DNA from: Erinaceus europaeus
Lineage: Eukaryota; Chordata; Mammalia; Eulipotyphla; Erinaceidae
DNA: 64,000 nt
Assembly: GCF_950295315.1 (NCBI RefSeq)
Contig: NC_080165.1
Location: 4,759,291 to 4,823,290 of the forward strand
Direction: 5' to 3'
A model generated the notes under the pieces. That model saw only the letters and a program-made list of their open reading frames with translations. It was not told the DNA's origin and ran no database searches. Position numbers and translations under genes: made by a program. This document shows positions 42,025-54,361 of the stretch, piece after piece. Each line of letters starts with the position of its first letter. Positions within the stretch are counted from its first letter, which is position 1.

Positions 42025-42335
42025 TGTATGTATTTATTTACATACATATATTTAATAGAATAATACTCAGGTGTTCAAAATGATGAGGTCATCTCCTTTG
42101 CCTTGTTTTGGATGGAGCTTGAAGACATCCTGTTAAATTTAATAAGTCAAAAAGCTGAGAACAAATACTGATTGATCTCACTTGGCAGGGAGAAAACACA
42201 GAGAAAGTCTGCACTGGGTGTGGTGTATTGCATTAAAGCAAAGGAGAGGGAGGGAAGTCCCATTGCATGATGCAAGAAAAGGTGAGTATTGTTTACAATT
42301 GTGCTGTAAAACATTATCCACCTGCTAATAAAAAA
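41235..42335 (+). mobile_element. Old L1, ORF2 C-terminal half plus 3'UTR
   Basis: CCAAGTGGATCAAAGTCATGG, GGGACTACATTAAACTGAAA and CAGCAGATGCTGGTAGAAATG follow ORF2 order. The Cys-motif region is mutated and the frame has many stops. The end is CTGCTAATAAAAAATAAATAAG. Confidence 0.82.
41958..42033. repeat. (AT)n and (TATG)n microsatellite inside L1 ORF2
   Basis: About 40 bp of AT, then nine TATG units. It sits at the same ORF2 position (before AGAATAATACTCAGG) as the AT run at 29,341. Confidence 0.95.
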
Positions 42336-42803
42336 TAAATAAGAAGAAAGAAACCATGTGTCTACCAGAAGTTGAAAAGGAAAAATATGATGTTCAGCAC
42401 ATGGGAAGTGATTGACTTTTTTCCATTCAATTAAATATTTTCTCAGTAAACTGGTATTTTCCACACTATTACACTACAGACACTTGTATAAAACACACAG
42501 TGTATGGAATAAAATACATTAAGTTTGTATGGAGGAATACACAGAACATGTCAATAGGATATTTTAAATAAATAATAAATAAAAACATTTCATATTTACA
42601 GGAAAATGGCAAAATGTCATAGTAGGCTTGATAAGAGGATTAAGTAACTATTTATACTTATCACCTTTGCCTGCATTATGTATACTTTGAAATTTCTTTT
42701 GATGTAAAAATGCACAGAGCATAAAAAAGTAAAGCCTAGTAGGTGAAACTTGATGCTGTTTGGGTTATAATATTTCAGTTCTGAAGCACTGTTTTATAAA
42801 AAT
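42336..42803. other. Unique AT-rich intergenic DNA
   Basis: Nothing recognised. Confidence 0.45.
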
Positions 42804-42816
42804 CTCTAAAACTTTC

Positions 42817-43114
42817 TCTTTTTTAATATTTATTTATTTGTTCTCTTTTGTTGCCCTTGTTTTATTGCTGTAGTTATTGTTGTTGTTGTTGTTGATGATG
42901 ATGTCGTCATTGTTGGCTAGGACAGAGAGAAATGGAGAGAGGAGGGGAAGACAGAGAGAGGGACAGAAATACAGACCGCTGCAGACCTGCTTCACCTCCC
43001 GTGAAGCGACTCCCCTGCAGATAGGGAGCCCGGGGCTCAAACCGGGATCCTTATGCCGGTCCTTGCGCTTTGAGCCCCCTGCACTTAACCTGCTGCATTA
43101 CTGCCCGACTTCCC
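42817..43114 (-). mobile_element. SINE-A, long form with GTT-rich linker
   Basis: Perfect 13-bp duplication CTCTAAAACTTTC (42,804-42,816 and 43,115-43,127). The linker shows as GTTGTTGTTGTTGTTGATG. The body GAAGCAGGTCTGCAGCGGTC and box B GGTTTGAGCCCC are clear on the minus strand. Confidence 0.93.
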
Positions 43115-43127
43115 CTCTAAAACTTTC

Positions 43128-43596
43128 AGGACCACTGAGGATCATTCTTGCCTTGTCTCCATTTGGCTTATGTGAGATTGACTTTGTGGAATACTTTGAA
43201 GAACTTCTCTGGCCCCAGACTTCTGGATACTTTTTATGAGAAATACTACTGATTGTGACCTCTGCGCCTATGTAAAACAGATGCTCTGCCTGTTGCTTGT
43301 CTGTAAGGTATATTCCCTTGACTGATACTCCATGAGGCTTATCTAATGTACTGTTATCACAGAATCCTGCTCTTAGGTGAAGTCTGGATATTTCAGAAAT
43401 TTTTGCCAACAGCCAGTTGCTAGAGGGGGTTGCCATCACCCATAAATCTGAGTATCTGGCTGCCGCCCTGAAAATTTGGAAATTGTGCCTGGGATAACTG
43501 AAATAAACTCAGTATATTATGGCATCAAAGTAATGTACCTGACATTTGGATCAGGACAATTTCAAGCACCTTACTTACCCTGATGTTTTCTCCCTT
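43128..43596. other. Unique intergenic DNA
   Basis: No repeat or gene recognised. Confidence 0.45.
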
Positions 43597-43610
43597 AGAA
43601 ATGCATTCTG

Positions 43611-43847
43611 GGTGGGGGAGATAGCATAATGGTTGTGCAAACAGACTCTTGGGTCTGAGGCTCCAAAAAAGTCCCAGGTTCAATCCCCCATACCACCGTA
43701 AGTCAGAGCTGAGCACTGCTCTGGTGTTTCTCTCTGTTTCTGTGTTTCTCTCTGTTTCTCTCTCTCTCTGTTTCTCTCTCTCTCTCTCTCCCTCCCTTTC
43801 TCTCTCTCTTTCCATCTCTGTCAAAAATAAAATAAATAAAATAAAAA
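43611..43847 (+). mobile_element. SINE-B with expanded CT tract
   Basis: 14-bp duplication AGAAATGCATTCTG (43,597-43,610; one mismatch at 43,848-43,861). Near-consensus head GGGGGAGATAGCATAATGGTT, box B GGTTCAATCCCCCATACC, a long CT-rich part and a tail of AAATAAAATAAATAAAAT. Confidence 0.93.
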
Positions 43848-44067
43848 AGAAATGCACTCTGATCTTTGTCTATGTGATGCATGACCTCCTGTTTTGTCTG
43901 AACAATAAGTCTTACAGGTAAGGGCTCTTTAAAGTTTGAGGTGGCTTTTTGCCTTAAGTCCATCGTGGAGTTTCCTTCGTCACGTTATTCAGTTGTATGC
44001 AAAGGATGCTGAGCATCTGTCTTTACCAAATAATTGTTTACACAATAATTAATTAAGAAAAGAAGGT

Positions 44068-44180
44068 GAGGCTGGAGTCAGCAAGACAATTAACTTGGTC
44101 AGTGTGACACTTTGCCGCGTGCATTACCCAGGTGCAAGCCCAGCGTCCACCGCACTGGAGGAAGCTTTCTGCCATAGCAC
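44068..44180 (+). mobile_element. Old tRNA-derived SINE (SINE-C-like)
   Basis: GAGGCTGGAGTCAGCAAGAC, GCCGCGTGCATTACCCAGG, GGTGCAAGCCCAGCGTCC and CACTGGAGGAAGC keep box-A/box-B-like spacing. Divergent, and the subfamily is uncertain. Confidence 0.45.
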
Positions 44181-44424
44181 CCTCTGTCCCTCTGTCCTGC
44201 CACATCTTGGTCTTTCTGAAAAAGTTACCTTGGAATGGTAAAGGCTAGTACAAAAGAAAAAATGATAAGTAAAATAGAACTTATGATTATGTATACATTC
44301 ATGAGTTCTAGAATAAAAATAAAATATAATAACCATCTTAGGAAATAAAATAAAGGGAAATTCTGGAAAAATAAAATGCTTATGAAGGTAAATGTACAGA
44401 ATCCTTAGTATAAATTCCTAATAA

Positions 44425-44690
44425 CTTGTGGTGCAAAGCCAAGGACTGGCATAAGGATCCCGGTTCAAGCCCCCGGCTCCCCACCTGCAGGGCAGTTGCT
44501 TCACAGGCAGTGAAGCGGGTCTGCAGGTGTCTGTCTTTCTCTCCCCCTCTCTGTCTTCCCCTCTCTCTCCGTTTCTCTAGGTCCTATCCAACAACGATGA
44601 CAATAATAACTACAACGACGATTAAAAAAGGACAGCAAGGTCAACAAAGGGGAAAATAAATAAATAAATATAATAAAGAATTTCTTTAAA
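44425..44690 (+). mobile_element. SINE-A, head truncated
   Basis: GGATCCCGGTTCAAGCCCCC, GGCTCCCCACCTGCAGGG, GTGAAGCGGGTCTGCAGGTG and a linker of CAATAATAACTACAACGACG. The first part of the tRNA-like head is missing. The tail is AAATAAATAAATAAATA. Confidence 0.9.
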
Positions 44691-44864
44691 ATTCTTAATA
44701 TCTGGCCAAAGCTGAGTTGCACCTGGGCTCACTCAGGCTTTAAATCTAGAGACTTAAGAATAGATTCAAATCCAAGTTACACATTGTTGAAAAGACCCCA
44801 TATCATACCACTGCTTTTTAAGGTGCACTTTATAGGATACACTCGAAAATTAAATACTCGGAAG

Positions 44865-45030
44865 ATAGCTGAAGCTGTTACAGTACAGAACTTGCTTGTC
44901 TGACGCCACAGAGAACACAAGTTCAATCTGCTGCAGCCACACCTTAAGCCAGAGCTGAACAATGCTATGATCCCTGTCACTGACTCCTACACTACATTAA
45001 ATATGAATAAATAAATCTATCATTAAAGAA
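44865..45030 (+). mobile_element. Old SINE, SINE-B/C-like
   Basis: GGAAGATAGCTGAAGCTGTTAC head, CAAGTTCAATCTGCTGCAGCC box B, GCCAGAGCTGAACAATGC body and an AATAAATAAATC tail. Confidence 0.6.
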
Positions 45031-45314
45031 AACTAGCCACTAACAGAAGCTCCTCAGTCCTATGAGAGAACAGCACAGGGTTAGTAAAGATTACATTTAA
45101 GAACACCTAGAATGCGATGAATATTTCATGACCGTTCCCTTTTAAGTCATGTAGCAATTAAATACAATGCCACTGCTTTCATTCTCAATTTTTTGGGGGG
45201 AGGGGGCAATGCCCAGAATTTACTCAAAGTATTTCCCGACTCCAGGATACACTACGTTGAGCAAAAAGACAAGTTGGTGAAAGTGTTGATACCTATCATG
45301 GGGACACGAGATTG

Positions 45315-45545
45315 TTCACCTGGTGGTGAGTGAAAGTGCACATTGTACTAAACACAAGGACTAGGGTTCAAGCCCCCGTTGCCAACGGGGAGGCTTCACA
45401 AGTAGTGAAGCAAGTCTGCAGGTGTTTCTCTCTATCTCCCCTCTCAAGTTCCCTCTGTCCCGTCGAAATAAAATGGAAAAAAAAATGCACTGTGGGCTAT
45501 AGGTGTACTGGATTCGAGATGGCCCTGGGTGGCAGGGGCGGAAGA
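45315..45545 (+). mobile_element. SINE-A, long form, old
   Basis: TTCACCTGGTGGTGAGTGAAAG head, GGGTTCAAGCCCCCGTTGCC box B, GTGAAGCAAGTCTGCAGGTG body, and a 3' module with GTACTGGATTCGAGATGGCCC after the A-rich linker. Confidence 0.82.
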
Positions 45546-46162
45546 GGGGCAAAGAAAATTCAACATTTTCTCAATAATTTATTAAAGATAAACAAGTATC
45601 GTCCAGTATGAGTAATATGTCCTGATTAGAGTTACACTATGATTTAAAGATTTTTAAGGGTTCGCCCATTTACTTTTATGAAAGGGATGAGAGAAGTCAC
45701 ACGGTCACGGTGCGGAGATTCATGTTTGAGCCCTGAACACAGCATCAAATTCATTGTCCACTGCAGAGCTACCTTGCCAGGATACATTGAGAATGTCTTA
45801 AGGAAAAACAATTTTGACTATTTGAACTACTTTTCTTCCTTTCGTGGAATAAGAAGGACATTTGTTAAGAAACGAAATACATCAAAGAATATTTACGTTA
45901 CCTTAAGTAGCATATGTAATAGTTTAGTCTAACGGTATAATTAACAGCAATTACTAGATTGACATGTAGGAAATAAAATGTTTCTACTAATTTGAATTCC
46001 ATTCATAATTCTTTCTAACTCCATTCCCCTCACTTAACATTTTACCTGAATTTCATTTTCATGTCTTTATGTACTTTGTAATAAAATGTATTTACAATGA
46101 ATAATACTTAATTTTTTAGTTTGTAAATGTATATAGATAAAATAAAATCCATGTTTTGCTGC
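45546..46162. other. Unique intergenic DNA
   Basis: GATTCATGTTTGAGCCCTG near 45,718 faintly resembles a SINE box B, but no element can be delimited. Otherwise nothing recognised. Confidence 0.4.
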
Positions 46163-46212
46163 AATTTCTTAATATTTTATTTATTTTCCCTTTTGTTGCC
46201 CTTGTTGTTTTT
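46163..46212 (-). mobile_element. SINE-A tail fragment
   Basis: TTATTTATTTTCCCTTTTGTTG and GCCCTTGTTG match the reversed tail and linker of long-form SINE-A; the rest is absent. Confidence 0.6.
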
Positions 46213-46377
46213 TGCTGCAATTTTTAAAGCCTTGCATTTCATACTTAAAACTACATCACTTTTTTCGTATACCTGCCATTACTCATTACGACTGATAAAC
46301 AGACTGCTTGCTTGCTTGCTTGCTTTTGTTTATTCATTTTTTTACTAGAAATGGTTTGTGTTGTGTTGCTTTGTTTC

Positions 46378-46498
46378 CATTTATTTCTACCAGAGGAGAT
46401 TGCTCAGCTCTGGTTGTACTGAAAGACTGAACCTGAGACTTTGGATCCCCAGGCAAGAAAGTCTCTTTGCATAACCATCATGCTATCTCCCCCACCCT
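46378..46498 (-). mobile_element. SINE-B
   Basis: The reverse complement has GGGGGAGATAGCATGATGGTT, ATGCAAAGAGACTTTCTTGCC, GGTTCAGTCTTTCAGTACAACC and CAGAGCTGAGCAATC. Confidence 0.85.
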
Positions 46499-46499
46499 G

Positions 46500-46605
46500 T
46501 TTATTTGAGAAGTAGGTTGGCAGTAGATACAGTTGTTGGTACAAGTATAAAATTTCTCAGTTTTCTGCAAAGGACTCTCCTCTCCATTTACTTATGTAAA
46601 CGACT
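46500..46605 (-). mobile_element. L1 3'-end remnant, old subfamily
   Basis: GTTGGCAGTAGATACAGTTG, GTTGGTACAAGTATAAAATTTC and TCAGTTTTCTGCAAAGG align with 39,045-39,120 in the same orientation. Highly diverged. Confidence 0.5.
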
Positions 46606-46900
46606 TTAGATGAATAACTGACCAGGTGTCTTTGTTGTTAAGACCAATAGTGCCTCTAAACATTCTGATAGGAACTCTTAGTACAAATCCTCAGGCAGGC
46701 TGAACACTGGGGAAGGTATTTGCTAATCCTGGGACATACTAGATCATGACAGTATTTTATTTTATTTATTTTATTTTATTTCTGTCTTTAGGAATCATGA
46801 GATATAGAAAAACAGAAACAGACCAGAGGAACATCCTGCCATAGGTCGTGCCAAGAAGCAAAATCTGGGCATGCAAGACCCATACTTACCTAGAACCACT

Positions 46901-46962
46901 TCCCAGTCCCAGTCCCAGTCCCACTTCCCAATACCAGTCCCATTTCCCAGTCCCAGTCCCAG
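46901..46962. repeat. (TCCCAG)n imperfect tandem repeat
   Basis: Hexamer TCCCAG repeated about ten times with CACT, AATA and ATT variants. Confidence 0.9.
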
Positions 46963-47337
46963 ATTTTTTTTCTAAAATCATTTTGTTCTTTTAGACTTAC
47001 CAACATATAATTTTTTCATGACTCAGTTTACATCTTGTTTGCCAAGACTTCTCAAGATTTTTGTAGACCTGAGAAATTGTATTTTACTGGCCACTAGTAG
47101 ATTTAGAATATTCACATTTCTACAAATATTTTTATGTGTTTCTTCAGAACTATTCATATTTATGTTTTCAAATTACTTTCTTTCATTCAGCATTATATTT
47201 GGAGGACCAGCTGTATGTGTCACAAATCTACTTCCTATTTAATATTCTGTGCAGTTATAATTCTAGATATTATTGCTATATAAGCAGTGCCCAGTTTTCT
47301 TTTGCTATTTGATTCCAAACAAATTAGAGAGTACTGA
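46963..47337. other. Unique AT-rich intergenic DNA
   Basis: Nothing recognised. The frame at 47,018-47,242 has no family signature. Confidence 0.45.
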
Positions 47338-47410
47338 GAGGGGACAGAGAGATAGCATAATCGGTATGCAAAGTGAATTTCATGCCTACGGCACCAAAGA
47401 TTCAACTATA
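47338..47410 (+). mobile_element. SINE-B remnant
   Basis: GGGGACAGAGAGATAGCATAATC followed by TATGCAAAGTGAATTTCATGCC. It breaks off before a normal body. Confidence 0.65.
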
Positions 47411-47827
47411 CAAATTTCTAAGAGTTCTACTGTTTTTCCTCTCAGATGGAGTTTTTATTCCACCTGAAAAACATGACTGCGTAAAGTGGGAGTACAACTT
47501 TGTTTATATGCCTACAAGTAAATATACCCAATCATTTTTTTTTTTTTTAAGTATCAATTCCCTTAGAGCTAAAGCCAGCTTTATGATAAGTCGAGACCTC
47601 GAGAGTTTGTGAGTTGTCGCTGGCCTTTCTATTCTCATTCTTAGTATTTCCTTAGTTTATACAGTAATACCACTGACTTATTTTTATAAATCCATAATAT
47701 TCATGACATGTGTCATGAGAAAAATGTTTTTTTCTTGCTAGTTTATTCTTCACTGGGATGTTTGGGAAACTCTGGTATTTTGGGAAATGTTTTTATATTT
47801 ATGCATTTATTTGTTATTATTATTTTT
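47411..47827. other. Unique AT-rich intergenic DNA
   Basis: Nothing recognised. Confidence 0.45.
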
Positions 47828-47936
47828 TTAACCAGAGAACAGCTCAGATCTGGCCTTCCAAGATAAGAGAGAATGGGACTAGGCTCCTTTTGCATGCAAG
47901 TCTTATGTGTTACTGTTATACATTTCCCTAGCTGCT
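47828..47936 (-). mobile_element. SINE-B, old
   Basis: ACCAGAGAACAGCTCAGATC at the left is the reversed body and CTAGGCTCCTTTTGCATGC the reversed head region. The right end at GCTAGGGAAATGT on the minus strand is diverged. Confidence 0.65.
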
Positions 47937-50900
47937 AACCTCTGGCATTCTCTCTCATATTTAAACTTCAGGAATATTTTGCCATTATCTACAAAAGAAA
48001 CAGTGGGAATTTTGCAACAAAATCTCAAGTCTAGAAATCATCTTAAGAACGAGTGTGCACATGTGATAGAATTTTCCTATCAGTCTGGAACCATGTCTGT
48101 TTCTTTTAGTTTCTCCCAACCAAGTGTTTTCATTCTCTTCAGAATTAGAATGTTAGTATCTTTTGTACACTTTTTATTTCTGAAGTAATTATACATCGCT
48201 TCCTTCTATACTTATAATACCTGGCGGGTTACTTTAGAAGTTGTTGTAGGCATATAAAATGTAACCGATGTTTAATATAACAGAATCAACCAAATAGTTC
48301 ATTAATGATGACATTCAATTATTTATAGTATAGGTAGACACGTATGTCATATGTGAGTGACCTATATCCTCAAGTTTTTCTTAAAATTCAAGGGCAAAAC
48401 AAGAACCCTTTTCACATTTAAGTCTCTTGACCTTCCTAGAAAGTTAAGTCAAAGCTATTTCTAGTGATGACACAATATTGCCAATTTTTCTCTAAAATGT
48501 TATATCCATGAATGAAAACTTACAACAGCAACAGAATCAAATAGGCCAGCATGTCAGGAAAGCAGACTGCACCATCAGTTCTGAGGAAGGATATCAGATG
48601 TTACATACCATCTAACTGGACGTACTTGCATTTGCCTTAACAACTCGGGAAAAATTTGGCATAATTGTACTTTGAATGCTCTATTGTCTACTTGCATTTT
48701 TCCTCTGACCTCTTCACAACTACTGATTTTGACTCAGGTCCTGGGGTTAGGGGGGGGAAAAAAAAACTCTACTTTTACTATGCTTTATTACGCTATTCAA
48801 TCATAAGGATTCTATAAATTGATATGATATTACATCATTTCATAGTTGAGCAACTTAGTGAATTACATTAAAATAGAAAAAAAATATTGTAAGCCTTTTA
48901 CATACATGTTATTTCTTAAACATGTACAATGTTACAGTGTAATTAAATTTCAACAGTAAAGATATTTTCATGAGAAAATGATAACAGCAAGGATATTGTT
49001 TGTTCTTTATTCTGCCCCAACTCACATTCTCTCTGACTAAATAGTTTAAAATATGTATTAGATGTGCGTAGAAAACAAAGTTATTTTCTAAATACAGAAC
49101 TCTACTGAACAAAACTCTATAGGTGATAAGCCAGGGATATCTTATTTATTTCATTTATCATAAATAAATAATTAAAATTATTAACTAATGCATAACAGAG
49201 GCTCATATTTTTAAAAAGACCCCAAATATTAGTTCATTTATATTTTTTTTGGCCAAACCTTTTTAAGAAATAGCGACAGACTCCACAAACCATAGTTCAA
49301 AAATATACATGTGAAAACCCCCCAGAGTTTTCTTTGCCTTCTAAAAAGTACACATTTATATAATATTATTAAGCTAGCTGCTCTGGGTACCTTTTTTGCC
49401 TTTTACATGGCTACCCACGCAGCATATAGAATATTTCCATTACAACAGACTTTTGTGTTTATGCTACTGAAAACCAACAACCATGAATGCTGCGTGTGTC
49501 GACAAGTCTACCCGTCCCGTTAGACTGGGAAGGAGAGGAGAATTAAGATACTGCGTTTGGAGGCATGTGTATTAACTCACCATCTAACATGGAAAAAGGA
49601 ATAAGTGCAACCCTCACAATGTGAAGTATAGGGAGCTTTTATCTAGGGAGTTTAATCTCCTTTAGAGCAAAGCCACACTCCCCGTTGCCCCAGGTTTTTG
49701 GCAGCCTTCCCAGAAGCTGCAGTCATTCAAGAGCCAGCCACACACTCTGTTCTTAAGAAAATTGCCTTGGGATCCTCACACAGTGCAACCCATGCTCTCA
49801 TTTTGGACGCTTCATCTGTAAAAAATCCCCTCACACATGTATATACACGTGCCTGGTACTTAACTCAGCCACCACTGAAGAATGGAGCACTACTGGGATT
49901 TGAACCTGCAGTTGCAGGAAGTCCAAGTATTACAAACCTTATGTGTGGACTATAAAAGCATTCCCTCCGGCAGATTACTCCGGAATTAAAATGTAGTTTA
50001 TGTTAAACAAGCTTGGAAAATTCCCAAATCAAACAGGCTTGTTTAGAGAAGCTTGCTCTACTCTCTGCAAATGTTGAAGTCACAGTTTTTACACTCCGTG
50101 GTCCTTTTTGACTTTTGTGATAAACTCAGGTTCTCCCGTCACATGAAACCCTGTAATTTTCAGTATAGAAAATAAGAATTTTCTATACTGGTGACTAGAA
50201 ATACATTTCAATGAATAACGTGTTCCTTTGTTTAGGTTTCAAAACTATGACGAATTACAATTGATACGTTTTTCTTTATGAAGTCAAAGAAAGGGTGGTC
50301 TCTTGTACCATCGCTTAACAGAATAGATTTTGACTTGAGATTATTTCCTAACTGGAAAAATCAAAATGACTCATGAAATCTGTATGTGTATCTTCCCCTT
50401 ATGATAGTCTTTGTGGCTACATTTGTGTGATTTTTTTTTTCCTTACAGTCAATTAGGTTGTCAATTTCAATAATTAGAGATGCATTTTTTTCTATACTCT
50501 ATTTTGAAAAAAATCAAATTTTACGTAAACTTTTAGCTTTAAGCTACATGTGATTTTTAAAATTTATATAACAATTACTAAATAGAAAAAGGAAAAACAG
50601 AATATCTACCTGAATTACTACCACAGCAAAATCAGAAAATAATACATAGTTTACCTTTTGATGAGATATATTTTTAAATTATACCCATGGAAGGAAGTAA
50701 ACAGATCCTTTTAATCTGGGGTCAAAAATGTTTATCTCAGGTTATGGTATGTAGCTATTCAATTTGTTCACTTATTCAATTTCTTCAGTGAGGAGAAGGC
50801 TTTCTAAAGCTCAGAGTTTGCATGCGGGTAAGCCAGAAAGCCCACAGTACTGCACATATACTGGTTGTTCCTTTAAATGCTTACAAGTATTTGCAGCTTC

Positions 50901-51083
50901 TTTGTGAAGACATTTTGTTTGATATCATCACATTACAATGTATCATTCTTCAGAGTATTGCCCTCGTCTGCCCCAGGAGCTCAAAGTGCTTTTGCAAAAC
51001 TGACTTCCTTAATGCATCTAACATTTCTGTAACAATAATAACAAAAAGCTGACAGAGAAGGCAGGTGGTGCTCTCTCCTCCCT

Positions 51084-51195
51084 TGATAGAGAAACTGAGG
51101 TACTCAGAAGATTAAGGTTCTTGCAGATGGTTTCACAGCAGGTAAATAAGGGTGGAGTCCAATCTCCTGCCTTTGGTTTGTCTGATCTGCTCCCA
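51084..51195 (-). mobile_element. MIR-like ancient SINE remnant
   Basis: AGAGAAACTGAGGTACTCAG, TTCTTGCAGATGGTTTCACAG, then GTGGAGTCCAATCTCCTGCC follow the reversed MIR order. Confidence 0.6.
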
Positions 51196-54100
51196 GGCAA
51201 ATAACACATTTAATTTTAATTCAGGAGAAAGGAATTTAAGTACATAATAAGTAAAGCTTCAGTGACATCTCAGACATAGTTTTCTTTTACTTAACATTGT
51301 GCACATACAGGTATTAAGTGGCTATATTTGCAATTCACATATTTAAGCTAAAAATAACTGCCTGCTTTTCTAAACTAGTTAAATTTGTATATTATAACAA
51401 AACTACAGCCAAATCCTGTGTGGTCTGACTCAGTCATGCTCAGCAGGACCAATTTGGTGTTTTCTGCTGCACTGATGTCTGATTATGAGGTTATGAATTT
51501 AGGACACACAGGTAGAGAGAGAAGACTTATATTAAGACATCTCAAATTTTAGATAGCTGGAAAACGGTAAACACTTGGTTAAAATTGTTTTGTTTTTACT
51601 CAGCTAAGTGAAAGGGCATTTATTTGTGTCATTGATATTTACAAATAAACAACAGTGAAAGACAGGAATGCTTGACTATGTACCAAAGCATACTACCAGA
51701 AGCAAAGATTTTAATGCCATGTAATATTTTACACATGGTAATAAAGGATAATAAATACTGGATCTCCTATCCAATTATAAAGTCCTCTAACAAAACGCCT
51801 TTCAACAAAGTTTTTCAAATTGGTTAGGGAGATATAAACATATCTGGGGCTTGCTAATTGAATGATTCCCTCTTTAAAAATGTTCATGTATAACCTTAAG
51901 ATAAATTGGAAAGTTTAACATATGTAACTCAATAAGAAAACAATTGTTTTTGTTTTAGTTGAAATGAAAGGCTTAACAAGAAGAAATCATCATCTAATTT
52001 CACTCTTTCACTTTCTCACTGTTTCATTGCTGTTTAGAGAGTGAAGCATTTTCTCTTGCTAATATGTCCTGGGTTCTTTCAGCAAGACAATGAAATCAAA
52101 CCTGTTCTCAAATTAATATTTTCTTTTTAGATTCTCTCATGATGTTACATTTGTTTATAGGAAACATATATATCAACCTTCTAAAACTTCATCTATAATG
52201 GCATCTTAATGGAATACCTTTTAGAGTATATAAGTTTATCTAAAATTAATTTTCATAACATGTTTATTGACGATGTTTTTTTAAAGATACTTTGAAGAAC
52301 TAAAATGTAAACATTTACTGTTAGAAACTGTTGTCTCATAATTCAGCTTTCCGAAGTGGGATCCTAGAGACATTTGTATCTGACTAGGACTTTTTAAAAT
52401 CTGCTTTCTGATGTTACAGACTACTTTGTCTTGAGCATCAGTTGGCAAGCATATTATTACAACATAAAGGGGAAATAAGCATATTTAACAGCTACTGTAA
52501 GTATTTAAAATTCTACAATTACCATGAAGATAGATTCTTACATTTTCCTTTACTGTTATATAGGTTATCACATGTAATATGAGAAAAATATTAACAGCGG
52601 AATAGTCCAAATTGGTTATTTTCACAGCATTAATGCAAGTTAATTACAATGATAGGTATATGAAATTGAAATGGGAAAACTGTGATTCAGTTTTAAAAGA
52701 TTCAGTGTAAAAAATCTCGAGTAAGAGATTATATTTGTGGATCATTTCACAAAGGAGACATTACTGAAAATTCAATAGATAGTAAACTGTATGAAAAGGA
52801 AATAAAGTGAGGCATTGTTTCAAAGTAAACTCTGATTCAGAAATGATTACAGAAGAGCGTATTGGCATTATAAAGAAAATAAATCTGGAAGAACAGCTCC
52901 AGGTGCCATATCTGTTCAAACATATTGCAAACTCTGACATTGAAAGGTTCACATTTACAAGATAGAGGTGAAACTCATTGCAGAAGAAGAAAGTGATAGT
53001 TTTCAATTCATTAGTCAGTATAACAATGCATTTGAAATTTTTTTTATCTGACACATACAAGAAATATATATATATATATATATTTTTTCCTTTAGTGTGA
53101 AGATGTAATGCATATAAAACATCATCACTTTCATGTCCATAGCATATGTGTAGCAGGCCACAATGAAGACAACTGGAGCTGTAATTAGAGAGATTTTCAG
53201 TATTTCTTGAAACAAAGCAAAGTGATACAGCTCAAAGCTTATGCAGAAAATGTGGCATCTGCCTCCAGGAACTGACCTGACTCCCTGTGTAGCTAGAAAG
53301 GATAACAGTAACAAAAGGAGAATGACTGTTAGAATGACATGCTTTTTCTTGGGGAAAAACATTGCAATTTAAAATGAACTTTCATTTCCGAAATCACTGA
53401 AAATATTTTCTTTTCAAAGTAAGCTTTACAGCTATTCACTCATGGATTTGGAGCATATTGGTCGCTTACCTTTCTTTCTATATGATTTAGATGCAGTTAA
53501 AAAAAAATTAAAAAGATGAACAGTTTCAAGAGTGCTAATTAGAATCAATTATAATTTAATTGACCTGCCAGGACTCACTATGTCCTGATGGAAAGAAACA
53601 GAGCATTTTGCTTTATGCAGTATCTCATTGGGGGGCTTAGCATGTAAGCATGAAGCAATTAAGAAGAAGAAAAAAAAAAAACACTAATTGATGTAATTCC
53701 ATTCTAGAATTTCTAGTTAATAAACATATAACAATATTCAAAATGAGACCACTTAATTTATGAAACCACTGACTATAAAACATTCATGTCATTTTTTTTT
53801 TCCATGTCAATAAAAAGGTAGAAGGAAAAGTTTTGGCATCATCTTATTGATAATGAAGTCCTATTTTTGACTATACTGCCAGTGGAGAAGAAAGGTCCTT
53901 CGAACCTATTCAGTTCTCCAGGAAGGTAACTCAATTTTAATATAACCTATACTAGTTAACAAAAGGTATTTCTTGATCTTTGGTGAGAAATGCAATACAG
54001 TAACCTAGAATTACCTTCCAAGTTTAGCAAGTCATTTTCATATTGTGTTGTGTGTAGCTTAAAAAGAAGTCTACTCCCACCTAGCGGCCAAATTATCAAA

Positions 54101-54309
54101 CACCCTAGCCCAAATTACCAGTGAGAATGGTCTACCTTAAGGCAAATGGAACTGCTGTTTTATTGTCAGAATTAAATAATTAATGCAGTTAACAACATCT
54201 GCATAGATTAAGTAATTCAGGCTCATGGGTTTTGTTGATAGCAGTCATTTTAAAAGCAACATAAAATGGTTTTAGTCTGATTTATGGAGCGTAGCTTATA
54301 CTGCCAAAG

Positions 54310-54311
<2 letters not shown>

Positions 54312-54361
<50 letters not shown>
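54312..54361. repeat. (GT)n(GA)n microsatellite
   Basis: GT run to 54,348 passing directly into GA units. Confidence 0.95.

Noticed and set aside
43611..43847. tRNA gene, from box A and box B like motifs
   Set aside because: The head does not fold into a full cloverleaf and is joined to a SINE body, tail and target duplication. The same holds for all SINE heads here.
54312..54361. Z-DNA-type regulatory element
   Set aside because: The GT run is long enough in principle, but nothing else here suggests regulation; listed only as a microsatellite.
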